Source of the DNA: an uncultured Paenibacillaceae bacterium
GTDB lineage: Bacteria > Bacillota > Bacilli > Paenibacillales > DA-C8
Direction of reading: 5' to 3'
DNA: 51,154 bases
Assembly: GCA_937957685.1 (NCBI GenBank)
Contig: CALGAO010000107.1
Span: 1-51,154, forward strand
Part shown: positions 25,484-36,077 of the stretch, piece by piece
How the letters are laid out: every line of letters starts with the position of its first letter
Numbering within the stretch: the stretch's first letter is position 1
The notes under the pieces: model-generated
Told to the model about the DNA's origin: nothing
Seen by the model: the letters and a program-made list of their open reading frames with translations, nothing else
Database searches by the model: none
Position numbers and translations under genes: made by a program

Positions 25484-28400
25484 TCAGGATTGGATGAAGT
25501 TCAGCACCTGCATCATCCGCTTCACCATGACCGCCGCTTCTGCCCGGGTCGCCAGCGCCTTCGGCGAAAGCGTCGTCGCCGACGTGCCGGTGATGATGCC
25601 TTCGCTCACCGCTTCGGCCATGGAAGGCGCTGCCCAGGTCGATACGCTGCCGGCATCCGCATAGCGGCTCAGGACGGATGTGGTTGCAGCGGCATCGTAT
25701 CCGGCGAACCGGAGCGCTCTCGCCACCATCGTCGCCATCTGCTCGCGCGTGATCTTCTCATGCGGTCGGAACGAGCCGTCCGTGAAGCCTGTCACGAGCC
25801 CGGCTTCCGCAGCCGCACCGACAGCGCCGTAGAACCAGTCTGCGGCCGTCACATCGTCAAACGCGTCAAGCGCCTTCTCCGTGAGGCCAAGCGCGCGCAC
25901 CAGCAGGGCGGCGAACTCCGCACGGGTGATGTGCTGATCCGGCGCGAAGCGGTCCTCGCTGACTCCCCTGACGATGAGCTTGTTGGCCATCAACTCGACA
26001 TCGCGGCGCGACCAGTGCCCTGTCAGGTCAGCGAAGGTCTTCGAATGCTCGATGACGGCGTAGATGCTGTTGCCCGGACGCAGCATGATCGCTTCCTGGC
26101 CATTGAACACGGTAGGCACAGGCGTGATCGTGCCGCTGACCGGATCGTACATGACTCCTGCCGCTGTGGATGCGTTCACCGCATCATCCAGCTTGATGAC
26201 ACGAGCCACATACGTGGTGAACTCGTCGATCTCGAAGGCCTCGCCGTCTCCCGCTTCTACCGTGAGCGTGAACATGAGAGGTTCACTCAGCAGGGCGGCT
26301 CCCAGTTCTCTGGCCGCATCATGGAATGCCGCTGTCACGTTGTCGTCCGGCTTGCTGATCGTGACCGTGATCTTCAGATCATCAACCGTAACGCCGGATT
26401 CCTCCGCCAATCGCGAGAGGTCGAGGAGTCCGACCGGCAGATAGAACGATCCCTGATCGGTCTCGATCTGCAGGACCGCATCCGCGCGATGCCCGGCTAC
26501 GACGTCCAGAATCTCGGTTGTCAGCTGCACCTGCACTTCATCCTGGCCGCTCTCCACGTACAGGGTGAATTGTGCCGCATCCTCTGCCGCTTCGCTGATC
26601 AGCTCGCTCAACGCATCCGGGTTCATCGTGACGATCCTCTTGCCATCGCCTGTCGTGACCTGTGCGGCTTTATCGATGCTGGTCGGTTGCCCGGATGAGC
26701 CGGTACCATCCTCCGAACCCGGCTGCGTCGTGCCGCCACCTGCGCCCGGTTGCGGCCCCGGACCGCTCGTGCCCCCGCCACCGGATGAAGTGCGCACATC
26801 CGCCTGGATGCTGCTCCACAAGCCCGCAGCGTCGTAGGCTCGAACGGCGAACGTGTATACGGTATTCGCACTCAGGCCGGTCACCCTGTAGCTCGTCGCC
26901 TGATGCTCCAGCTCCGCCAGCAATTCGGGTTCTGCGCTACCAGTCAGCCGGTAGACCTTGTACCCGGTCACGCCGAGGTTGTCATAGGCAGGCGTCCATT
27001 CCAGCGTCACGCTGTTCGTCGTGACATCTCTGACTGTCAACTTCGCCCCCGCCAGCCACATCGGAGCGCGGACGTCGGCAAGCTCAGAGCTGTCCGCACC
27101 GGCATTCGCCAGTACCCTGGCAGGCACATCTGACGTGTCATCGATCCGGGTGAACAGGACAGGCTTCCAATCCACCCTGCTCAGCTGCGGATAGGCCTGC
27201 GAGATGCTGACCGGAACACCGTTCAGCAACGTGCCCACATCCGTGAAGCTGGTGCCGTTGTTGATCTGGATCAACGCTTCAAGCGGAATGTCCGGATCCA
27301 TCACGAAGTAGTTGTTCTCCGCGTACACCTGCGACTTGAATCCCACGCCGATCGCGTACAGGAACGGATCATCCGCGTGGTACGAACCTTCGTAGTAGTT
27401 GTTGTAGAGGTGCACCTGACCATATCTGACGCGCGGCAAACGCTGCCCGACATTCCTGTAATAGTTGTGGTGGAAGGTGACTCTCAGCTTGCCTTCATCG
27501 GCGGTGTACGAGTCACTTCCGCCAACAAGCGACACCTTGTCGTGGTTCTCGAACACGTTGTACGACACCGTCACCAGATCGGCGCCGTTCGTGATGTCCA
27601 GGAAACCGTCATACATCTGATACTTGCGCCCGAAATAGTATGGATAGCCTTGACGGCCTCCGTCGGTAAAGGTGTTGTGGTCGATCCAGACATTGGTCGC
27701 ATTTTTGATCGAGATGGAGTCATACTCCGAGTTCCAGTTGCCGAACTCGCCGTCCGTCGGATCCCATTGCGGGAAGTAGTCGAACGTATTCTCGAAGCGG
27801 ATGTTGCGCACGATGACGTTGCTGACGTTCTGGATGACGAGGTTGCCGCCGCGAATCGTCGCGCCTGTGCCAGGCAAGCCTACGATCGTCGTGTTGGAGC
27901 CAACCGGAATCTTGATCCGATCGCCCTGCTTCTTCTGCGACGCGGCCCGTGCCTCTTCCAGCGGTCCGCTCGGCAGGCGGTCCCAGCCCCAGACCTCCGG
28001 ATCGTACGTTTTCAGATACTCATCGAAATTATACGCCGGATCCATGTAGTAATCGATGTTAACAGGATTGTTGTCATCATCGACATTCATATCGATGACG
28101 CCTTTGATATAGATGATCTTCGGCACGCTGTTGTTCGACCCGCCCAGTGCCGCGAGCAGCTGGCTGCGATTCTCGACGATATGCACCTGGGAAGGAGCCG
28201 CGTTCGCGCCGCCGATGGTAACGTTGCCATAAGAGGCCCAGCCGTCATTCGGCGTCAGCACTTCGCGACCGATCGCCATCTCTGGTGAACCGGTGACATG
28301 GATCGTCAGTTCCGCCTCTGCCTGCTCAAACTCGAAGGTCAGTCTGAGCCGGCCATCAGGCTGCTTCGCCAGATATTGGCCTCTGATCGAATAGACGTTG

Positions 28401-30271
28401 CCGCGAACCTCATAGTCATCCAGCGAGAGCGTCTGATCCCCGTTCCTGATCGCCTTGAGCGCCTGGCCGTAGCCCTTGACGATCACATGGATATCCTGCG
28501 GATCGCTCGCGCTCTTGTCATATACGGCATAGGTGGTCACAACCTCCGGCATGTATTGGACCTTCGGCATGATCACCGGAGTGGCCGGATCCCAGCCGCC
28601 CAGGATCCTCGGGATCGTCAGGCTGGCTTCCTCACCAGTCAGGATGAGCGGAATCTCACGCATCGACGCGATGGCGCCAGGCCCGTAGCTGTTGTACTCC
28701 GAGAAGAAGGCCTCCTTGCAGCTGCCCGCGCACGACGAGACCCATCCACCCGGGATGAAGTTGTCCGAGTCAATGTTCGTGTTGATGAAGGTAACGCGCG
28801 CATAGTCCTTCCACGGGCGTCCAAGGTCATAATTGCCCTTGGCAGAGGCATCATCCACGATGTGCGAGTTGAAGAAGACATATCCGGGGTCGGTGAGATT
28901 GCGTTGTGCACCCGCCGTGATATGTCCGCCGCCGCCTTCATGGCTGACGAGGACGAGACGCACATTGTCCATGACCACTGCCGGAGCTTCGCCGAAGATG
29001 AAGTCGACGTCGCCCTGGATGATGCTGTTGTGGAAGTAGTGCATGCCGCCATTGTTGCGCAGCCCGTTGTACAGCGTATCCTGATGGCCGATCAGCCGCA
29101 CGGACTCGAACGACGCCTGGTTGCTCTTGAGCGACAGAGCCACCGCCTGCGCCACTTTCGAACGAGGACCTGCGCTGTTCTCGATCGTCAGATTGGCCGC
29201 CGTGAAATAATCCGCATCCACTTCGACCGTCTGGCTCAGGAAGGTGTTGCCAACATGTCCAGGCTGTCCGACGGTGGACGGCGTTCCCGCATAATCGCCC
29301 CAGGTGATCTTGGTGACGTCCATGCCCGATCCAACCAGGCTGACATACGGCTTCGTGACCTTCAGCTTCTCCTCATAGACGCCTGGTGCGATGTGAATGA
29401 TGACGCGCTCGGTGTTATTCGCCGGCACGGCATCAACAGCCGCCTGAATCGTGTCGAACACAGTGACATTGTCCGCCGTCAGCATCTTGTCGACCGTCAG
29501 GATCTTCGCGGGAAGCACCGCGATTTCATCCGACTCTCCGCCCTCGCCGGCTGCATTGACCGCCGCTACGACGTAATAGTAGGTGGTGCCATTGGTCACA
29601 TCCGTATCGACGAATGCCGTTCCGTCCGCTGTGGCGATCGTTGAGTACGGACCGCCGCTGGTGGTGCTTCTCTTCACCCGGTATTGCTCCGCTCCGGGAG
29701 CAGCTTGCCATTCCAGGCTGACCCGTCCGCTGTCCGCCACTGCCCACAATCCGGTGACTCTGCCCGGAGCGTCAGCGGCTGCGTCATACGGCCTGGCCTT
29801 CAGCTGGTTGGACAACATGCTGGTCTGCGATCCGCTCACCGCCGTGACGACGTAATAATAGGTTTGACCGTCATCCACATTGGTGTCCACGTACTCCGTG
29901 CTCCCGACTGTGGCCAGCTCTGCATATGGACCGCCATTCGTCAAGCTGCGGCTGACGATATATTGCGTGGCTCGCGCAACCGACGTCCAGCTGAGATGGA
30001 TGCTTCCGTCACCCGACTCGGCGCTGATCAGCACCGGCGCCTGCAGTGCCGCGGAAGCAGCAACCGCCGTGACGGCTGACGAGCCCATACCGCCGACATT
30101 GCCTGCCGTCAACCGGTAGTAATAGGTGACTCCGTTCCACAGCTTCTTGTCCAGGTAGGAAGTGCCCGTGATGCGATCCGAACCGTTCTGCTGGAGCGTG
30201 ATATAGGGACCATGCTCCGAAGTCGACCTCTCACCTCTCCAGCTTGTAGAAGGTGGCGCCTGGCACCTCAT
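25484..30271 (-). pseudogene. Surface pectinase, 3' part: FN3, CE8 pectinesterase, X2-like, PL1 pectate lyase, FN3, three SLH
   Basis: This 1595-codon frame holds both catalytic modules of a pectin-degrading protein. In order: the end of an FN3 domain (STSEHGPYITLQQN), two more FN3 domains (about 75-255), a CE8 pectinesterase (about 260-585; GHQDTLYNG, DFIFGEAPAVVMDN and LGRPWKDYARV carry the catalytic Gln, Asp, Asp and Arg/Trp), an X2-like module (DIHVIVKGYGQALKAIRNGD), a PL1 pectate lyase (about 690-1085; VWIDHNTFTDGG, VGQRLPRVRYGQVHLYNN), an FN3, a linker, and three SLH repeats at the C-terminus for cell-wall anchoring. The nominal first residues (MRCQAPPSTSW) are not a real start: the frame continues the FN3 domain of the upstream frame after a 7-bp duplication. 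As it stands the enzyme part has no signal peptide. The terminator at 25377-25418 follows. Confidence 0.85.
30226..30239 (-). repeat. 7-bp tandem duplication that shifts the pectinase frame
   Basis: On the minus strand GAGAGGT occurs twice in a row. The second copy brings a TGA stop (30231-30233) in frame after FYKLER. Removing one copy gives FYKLERSTSEHGPY, which matches the sister FN3 domains (for example YRVKRSTTSGGPY and YKVKRSTVSGGPY). Confidence 0.9.
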
Positions 30272-32024
30272 CCCACTTCAGCAGCAGCTGGCTGTCCCTG
30301 ATCTCTGCCCGGAAGTTCCGGATCGGGTCCGTTGGCGGCGGCACATCGTTCGGGAAAGCGGCCGACTCGTTGGAGAAGTCGCTCTCGCCTTTCTCGTTGA
30401 CCGAGGTGACGACATAATAGTAATAACGGTTGTTCTCCAGGTTGCTCGTATCCGTATATTGGTTGTCCTCCACACCGGATGCGATCAACTGATATGGTCC
30501 GCCTGGCTGGTCGCTGCGGTATACGTTGTAGGTATCCGCATCGCTTGCCGCATTCCAGGTCAGAACCGCCCGACGATCCGCTCCTTCCGCCTTCAGATTC
30601 TGCGGCGTGGTCGAGCGATGCGCATAGACGATCAGGTTGTCGATAAACAGGTCTCCCAGGGAAGTTCCCGCAGTCCGGCCCTGGACCCTGCTGATCTGGG
30701 TCAGCGGAGTTTGGAAATTCAGATTGCCCTGATATTGGCCGTTGATATACCAGTCCGCCGTATTCGCCTGCACATCCGCCACGAACTTGACCGTATACCA
30801 GGTGTTTGCTTCGATCGTAACCGGCGAGGCGTTCAGATGCAGATTGACCGCCGTCTTGTTGGACTCACCGTCCAGCAGCTCCAGCACGTACGAATCGCCC
30901 ACCACCTTAGGCATCATGAAGTCCAGCTGAGCGGTGATGCCTCCGGTCACCGGGGCGAAATCCACCACGAAGCTGCCCCTGCGTCCCGCATCCGCCTTGT
31001 CATTCACCCAGAGCACGTTGGTATTGTTGCCGACGATCTCAGGCGCAATATTGTTCATATCTCCATCGGTGTACCATTTGGATTTGCGTGAATCGATATC
31101 CCGCGTGTTCACAACAGCCAGATTGTTGATCTCGGACTGTCCCAGAAGTGATGAATAGCCTTTAGGCATCTCGCCCAACGGATCGTCTTCATAGTTATCG
31201 CTGATGATGAAATCCCTTGGTTTGGCGGACACTTCTGCAGAGTACTCGCCTTCCTGGCCGTCCTTTACAACGCTGACGACATAGTGGTAGGTTTCATAGT
31301 TGGTTAATCCGTCATCCAGATAAACCGGTGACCCGCCAGGAATCTCCTCGGCGATCGTCGTGTACGGTCCGCCGGACACGGTGCTTCGCTTGACCTTGTA
31401 AACGACATCACCGGTTACCGCCTGCCAGGACAGATACACTTGCCGGTTCTTGGCGAATGCTGTCAGTCCGGTCGGCACGGGAATCACATCCGGATCCTCG
31501 CCTCCCGGGTCGCCTCCTCCCGGATATTCTGGCGGCTGGGTCAGCTTGGACACCTCGGTCTCCAGCGAGCTGTCGTATTCATGGAACAGCGTCACCTGGC
31601 TGAACTTCGCCGTGGCGTTCAGGCCCACGGCCAGCCCGACCAGCAGCTCGGCGTTCTCGGTGATTGCCGGATCCTTGATCGACTTGCCGTTGATCTGGGT
31701 CCATTTGATCTTGTCGCCCTCCAACACGCCCAGATCAAAATAGACGTCCGAGCGATTCTCGCCAGTATTCCAGCGTTTGCGCACACGCATGTACTTAGGC
31801 GCATCGTTCCAGTCGTACCTCACATCCTGGTTGTCGATCCTGTACGGCGAGTTGCCAACGGACCCTTCGCTCGTCACTTCCTTGACCGTGATGTTCGGCT
31901 GATACTGGTTCGACGTCGCCTGCATGTACGAGAAGACGAACGGGCTTCCCTGAGCAAGCGAGCCCCGCACCAGGATGCCCGCGTGCGAGCCGTTGACATA
32001 CTGGAAGTCCACTCCTGTGCGCAT
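30231..32024 (-). pseudogene. Surface pectinase, 5' part: concanavalin-like and FN3 domains
   Basis: This frame encodes the binding modules that precede the enzyme part: a concanavalin-like domain (about 1-165; SHAGILVRGSLAQGSPFVF resembles DUF1349-type modules), FN3 (about 180-275), a second lectin-like domain (275-475), FN3 (475-565), and an FN3 that stops at FYKLER because of the 7-bp duplication. The N-terminus is also incomplete. In-frame codons continue upstream of the ATG at 32024 (SAAHASSQAWLF) until a TGA near 32084, with no start codon, ribosome site or signal peptide. So the gene seems truncated at the 5' end as well as frameshifted. Sequencing error is an alternative for the frameshift. 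Confidence 0.8.
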
Positions 32025-32099
32025 AAAAAGCCACGCCTGACTGGACGCATGGGCAGCGCTGCCGTTCAGTGCAGCGCCAACGTTCAGTCAAGCATGGCT

Positions 32100-32129
32100 A
32101 GTATAGTCCCGATCCGGGCTATGCATCAA
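32100..32129 (-). promoter_or_regulatory. Promoter candidate upstream of the truncated pectinase gene
   Basis: TTGATG (32124-32129), 18 bases, TATACT (32100-32105) on the minus strand. It points into the truncated frame, but no ribosome site or signal-peptide coding sequence lies between. The rest of 32025-32292 shows no gene. Confidence 0.45.
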
Positions 32130-32292
32130 TAATCATTCTTTGATAAACATAATCACAAATTAACGAACCTGTACGATCTGATCTAATGATTATCCGGGCT
32201 TCCTGATGAGCATATCGCCCTGCATGTCTTGTGCGCATCAGCTGTGGCATGTCGTTCCTGACGCCTAACCTGAGATTCAGGCATCCGGTTCC

Positions 32293-32338
32293 AAAAAAAG
32301 CTGCCAGGCACGCCGGCAACCACCGGCATGCTGACAGC
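32293..32338 (-). terminator. Intrinsic terminator of the organosulfur operon
   Basis: GCTGTCAGCATGCCGG pairs imperfectly with CCGGCGTGCCTGGCAGC (32300-32338) around a short loop, followed on the minus strand by seven T residues (32293-32299). It lies about 37 bases beyond the FMN reductase stop codon. Confidence 0.85.
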
Positions 32339-32374
32339 CTGTCGCGTCGAATCACCCATCACGCGAATCCGCTT

Positions 32375-32932
32375 CTACACCTTCTGCAGCTGCAAGCCCA
32401 GCTCCGTGCTCAGCTCATCGACCACCGAGGCGATGCGCGCCTTCAGTTCCTCCTGCAGCTCGAAGACCTGGCCGGCGGAGGTTTCCGTGCGCAGGACCTG
32501 CTGATCGACCGCATAGACCGCATTGGTGAAGCGACGCGCGCCCAGCGCGGACAACACCGGCTTCAGTGAATAATCGATCGAGAGCAGATGCGCGATCGTG
32601 CCGCCGATGAAGATCGGCGTGATCGTCTTGCCAGCGAGCCCGCCCTGCGGCAGCAGATCCAGATAGGTTTTCAGCACGCCGGTATACGATGCTTTGTACA
32701 CAGGGCTGGCGATGATCAGCGCGTCGGCCTGCTCCACCCGGGCATTGGCCTCGCGGACGGCGGGATCGTCGAACCTGCCGAAGATGAGCGCCTCAGCGGG
32801 CAGCGAGACGACGTCCAGCCGACTGATGCTGACATCCCTTGCTGCCAGCAGCCCGGTCGCATGGTCAAGCACGCCGTACAGGCGGGATTGGAGATTCGGA
32901 CTGCCGGAGAGGATCAATACCTTCCTGGACAT
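32375..32932 (-). CDS. NAD(P)H-dependent FMN reductase (SsuE/MsuE type)
   Basis: The 185-aa flavodoxin-like protein starts with VLILSGSPNLQSRLYGVLDH (the phosphate-binding loop) and has SPVYKASYTGVLKTYLDLLP, the SsuE signature, then LAGKTITPIFIGGT. Such enzymes supply reduced FMN to two-component flavin monooxygenases. It is the last gene of the operon that also holds two such monooxygenases, so it is the natural partner for both. In the B. subtilis ytmI operon flavin supply is handled by RibR instead. Confidence 0.92.
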   Translation of the reverse strand: MSRKVLILSGSPNLQSRLYGVLDHATGLLAARDVSISRLDVVSLPAEALIFGRFDDPAVREANARVEQADALIIASPVYKASYTGVLKTYLDLLPQGGLAGKTITPIFIGGTIAHLLSIDYSLKPVLSALGARRFTNAVYAVDQQVLRTETSAGQVFELQEELKARIASVVDELSTELGLQLQKV

Positions 32933-32963
32933 GTGGCCATCATTCCTTTCATCATCCTGTCGA

Positions 32964-34595
32964 TTATCTGGATACCTGGTTCACCCATGTATCGTAGAAC
33001 TGCGGCGCCCCCTTCGAGTCGAAGCGGATGCCGTGCACCCTTCGGTCGCTCGCCACCGTGTAAGGCAGTACATAGACCGGGATGGCATACACCTCATCAT
33101 GCACGATGCGCTGCACCTGGCGATAGATCTCCGCCCGCTTCTCCAGATCCATCTCGACCGTCCCCTGGTCCAGCAGGTCCTGCAGGCGCTGATCCTGATA
33201 CTTGTCATGAAAGCCGGTTCGCGGCAACAGGTATGGCCTTAGCACACCGTCCGGATCCGGACCATATTGCGAGCCGATCCACAGATCGAAGTCGCCGGTC
33301 TGGCTCTTGGCCTGATAATCCCCGACGGATGTCGTGCTGATGTTTAGTTCCACGCCAAGCGACTTCCATGCGTTCTGCACCATCGTCATGACATCCATTC
33401 GCTTCTCGCGATTCGCGTAGAAATCGATCATCTGCAAGGACAAGCGCTGGCCGTCCTTCACGCGGATGCCGTCGCTGCCCTTCTCCCAGCCGGCCGCCTC
33501 CAGCAGCTCCTCGGCTTTCGCCGGATCATGGACCCACAGTTCCTTCAGGCTGTCATCGTAGCCGAACAGTGACGGCGACAGCACGGAGTATGCCCGGTCG
33601 TACGTCCCGAGGTAGATCGTCTGCACGATCTGATCCCAATCCACCGCGAGGCGAAGCGCCTCCCGCAGCCGCTTATCCTGCAGCACGCCCTTCGTCGCGT
33701 TGAAGTGAATCGACGCGTTGTAGTTCAGCAGTTCGACCTCCTGAACCTGGTAGGCCTGCTCGATCTGAGCCAGATTCTGCGGTGGGATCGTGTCGATCAC
33801 CTGGACGTCGCCGCTCTGCAGGGCGCTGACGCGGGTCGCCTCCTCGGTGATGATCTTCACCACGAGCTTGTCGAGGTAGGCCGGTCCCTGGTGGTCAGCA
33901 TTCACAGGCCCCCAGGCGTAATTCGGGTTGCGTTCGAGCACATATTCATTGCCCAGCGTGTAGCTGGAGATATAGAAGGGGCCGCTGCCAACGGGGAAGA
34001 CGGCGAACTCCTCGCCGCGCTCGGCCACGCCTGCCGGCGATACGATGCCGAGATTCTCGGTCGCCAGATAGCGCAAGAACGGAGCGAAAGGTTCGGCGAA
34101 GTGGAAGCGAACCGTGTATTCGTCCACCACCTCCGTCTCCTGCAGGGAACCGATGTAGTTCAGCGCCAGACCGGGGTTCGGCAACTCGCGGATGCGGTCG
34201 AAGTTGAATTTTACCGCCTCGGCATCCAGCTTCGTGCCATCCGTAAAGGTCACGTCGTCGCGCAGATAGAAGGTATAGGTCAGGCCATCATCGGATATCT
34301 CCCACCGCCTGGCCAGCCACGGCCCGTACTCATGGTTCGGCAATTCCACGACCAGGCTGTCGAACAGCGAGCGCTGGATGCGGGAGTTGCCCGGACTGGC
34401 GGAGCGATGGGGATCGAGCAAGTCGCTGACGATCGGCACCCCGATGCCTACGGTCAGCGTGCCGCCGTAACGATCCTCTTCCGCCACCTGATCGCTTCCT
34501 GAGACTAAGGTCTGGCCACCTCCTCCGCCCGAGCAACCGGACAGGATCAGCCAGGCGGCGAGCGTCAGCATCGCCGCTCGTACTATGGACTTCAT
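32964..34595 (-). CDS. ABC transporter substrate-binding lipoprotein, family 5 (peptide/nickel class)
   Basis: The 543-aa product begins with a lipoprotein signal (LAAWLILSGCSGGGGG; Cys of the lipobox near residue 21). The mature protein has family-5 features: RYGGTLTVGI, LARRWEISDDGLTYTFYLRD, VTFTDGTKLDAEAVKFNFDR and LRLAVDWDQI-like ALRLAVDWDQIVQTIYLG. It captures the substrate for the two permeases and the double ATPase encoded upstream. The ligand is not shown by sequence; the neighbouring monooxygenases suggest an organosulfur compound or a peptide that carries one. Confidence 0.93.
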   Translation of the reverse strand: MKSIVRAAMLTLAAWLILSGCSGGGGGQTLVSGSDQVAEEDRYGGTLTVGIGVPIVSDLLDPHRSASPGNSRIQRSLFDSLVVELPNHEYGPWLARRWEISDDGLTYTFYLRDDVTFTDGTKLDAEAVKFNFDRIRELPNPGLALNYIGSLQETEVVDEYTVRFHFAEPFAPFLRYLATENLGIVSPAGVAERGEEFAVFPVGSGPFYISSYTLGNEYVLERNPNYAWGPVNADHQGPAYLDKLVVKIITEEATRVSALQSGDVQVIDTIPPQNLAQIEQAYQVQEVELLNYNASIHFNATKGVLQDKRLREALRLAVDWDQIVQTIYLGTYDRAYSVLSPSLFGYDDSLKELWVHDPAKAEELLEAAGWEKGSDGIRVKDGQRLSLQMIDFYANREKRMDVMTMVQNAWKSLGVELNISTTSVGDYQAKSQTGDFDLWIGSQYGPDPDGVLRPYLLPRTGFHDKYQDQRLQDLLDQGTVEMDLEKRAEIYRQVQRIVHDEVYAIPVYVLPYTVASDRRVHGIRFDSKGAPQFYDTWVNQVSR

Positions 34596-34613
34596 CTCGT
34601 TGTTCCTCTCCTT

Positions 34614-36005
34614 CTAGGCCGAGTAGTTGGATGCGGCTGAATACCTGGCTCCGGAGGACGCATCCGATGCTGCCGCGCCCTTCGCGGCTGCGGCTTGCGC
34701 ATAGCGCGAGGCGGGCTTCCTGAGGCCCAGATGGCCGCGCAGCGTGGTGTGCTCGTATTCGCGGCGGGCCACCCCGCGCTCCTGCAGGATCGGGATCACC
34801 TTCTCCGCGAAGTCCTCCAGCGCCGTCGGCACATTCTCCGGGCTGATGATGAAGCCGTCCGCCGCCCCGTATTCCACCCAGTGCTGGATCCTGTCCGCTA
34901 CCTGCTCCGGCGTGCCGACGAACTCGCCGCGCGGCGCCGCATACTCGAGCGCCACCTGGCGGAGAGTCAGATGGTGCTCCCTGGCCCGCCGCGTGATCCT
35001 CAACACCGCGCTCTGCATCGACTCGATGCCGATATCGCCGAGATCCGGGAACGGCGCGTCCAGATCATGCTTCGTAAAGTCGTAATAATCGAACGGACGG
35101 CCGAGCGCCGTCAGCGCATTGTCCAGCGAGATCAGGCTCAGCTTCTCCTGATACCGCGCCTCGGCTTCCTCCGGCGTATCGCCGATGATCGGACTGATGC
35201 CGGGCAGGATGAAGATCTCATCCGGTGAACGTCCGTACTTCGCCGCGCGCCTCTTCACATCGTCGTAATACTCCTTGGCCGCTTCGATGTTGTCCGCGCC
35301 GCAGAAGATCGCCTCCGCGTGTCTGGCGGCGAATTCCCTGCCGTCTTCGGACATGCCGGCCTGGAAGATGACCGGATGGCCTTGCGGCCCGCGCGCGATG
35401 TTGAGCGGTCCCTTCACGGAGAAAAACTCGCCGCGATGATTCAGGATGTGGAGCTTGTCGGGATCATAGAAGATGCCTCTTTCCTTGTCGCGAACGAACG
35501 CGTCGTCATCCCAGGAATCCCACAGTCCCCTGGTCACCTCGAGGAATTCATCCGCCAGCCTGTAGCGCACATCATGCGGATAATGGCGCTCCTGGCTGTA
35601 GTTGCTGGCTGTTCCCTCGAGGAAGGAGGTCACGACATTCCAGCCGGCCCGACCGCCGCTGATGTGATCCAGCGATTGCAGTTGTCTCGCGATCGTATAC
35701 GGCTGGTTGTAGGCGACGGTGAACGTGCCGACGAGGCCGATGCGGGAGCTCACCGCCGCCAGCGCTCCGAGCAGCGACAATGGCTCGAAACGGTTCAGAT
35801 AATGTGGGGTCGATTTGGGTGTGATATATACGCTGTCCGCGATAAAGACGAAATCCATTTTGGCCGCTTCCGCTGTTTTCAGCTGCTTCACATAGAAGGG
35901 GAAGTTCGTTCCGGCATCGGCAACCGCCTTCGGATGCTTCCAATTGTCCCAGCCCGTGCCTACGCCATGCAGCATCGCACCAAATACGATTCTTTTCTTG
36001 CTCAT
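34614..36005 (-). CDS. FMN-dependent monooxygenase, NtaA/SnaA/DszA family (LLM class)
   Basis: The 463-aa protein starts MSKKRIVFGAMLHGVGTGWD at the ATG with GGAGG upstream (36005; the frame is open to 36050). It has the bacterial luciferase-like TIM-barrel pattern: LKTAEAAKMDFVFIADSVYI, LVGTFTVAYNQPYTIARQLQ, LDHISGGRAGWNVVTSF, and GHPVIFQAGMSEDGREFAAR. Relatives oxidise nitrilotriacetate, dibenzothiophene sulfone or S-modified cysteines with reduced FMN. The C-terminus ends in an Ala/Ser-rich tail. It is one of two such enzymes in the operon, only moderately alike, which suggests successive or alternative substrates. Confidence 0.92.
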   Translation of the reverse strand: MSKKRIVFGAMLHGVGTGWDNWKHPKAVADAGTNFPFYVKQLKTAEAAKMDFVFIADSVYITPKSTPHYLNRFEPLSLLGALAAVSSRIGLVGTFTVAYNQPYTIARQLQSLDHISGGRAGWNVVTSFLEGTASNYSQERHYPHDVRYRLADEFLEVTRGLWDSWDDDAFVRDKERGIFYDPDKLHILNHRGEFFSVKGPLNIARGPQGHPVIFQAGMSEDGREFAARHAEAIFCGADNIEAAKEYYDDVKRRAAKYGRSPDEIFILPGISPIIGDTPEEAEARYQEKLSLISLDNALTALGRPFDYYDFTKHDLDAPFPDLGDIGIESMQSAVLRITRRAREHHLTLRQVALEYAAPRGEFVGTPEQVADRIQHWVEYGAADGFIISPENVPTALEDFAEKVIPILQERGVARREYEHTTLRGHLGLRKPASRYAQAAAAKGAAASDASSGARYSAASNYSA

Positions 36006-36077
36006 GGGTTTCCCTCCTTGGAATGATGTCATCCAGTCTCCTTCTCCCAAAAAACATGCATTTATCCAGGCATGCTG

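Noticed and set aside
28298..29644. Long plus-strand frame opposite the pectinase gene
   Set aside because: Antisense to the CE8 and FN3 modules; composition typical of shadow frames.
32119..32355. Minus-strand frame considered as the missing signal peptide of the pectinase
   Set aside because: It is in another frame, ends before the truncated gene, overlaps the operon terminator and has no proper signal sequence.
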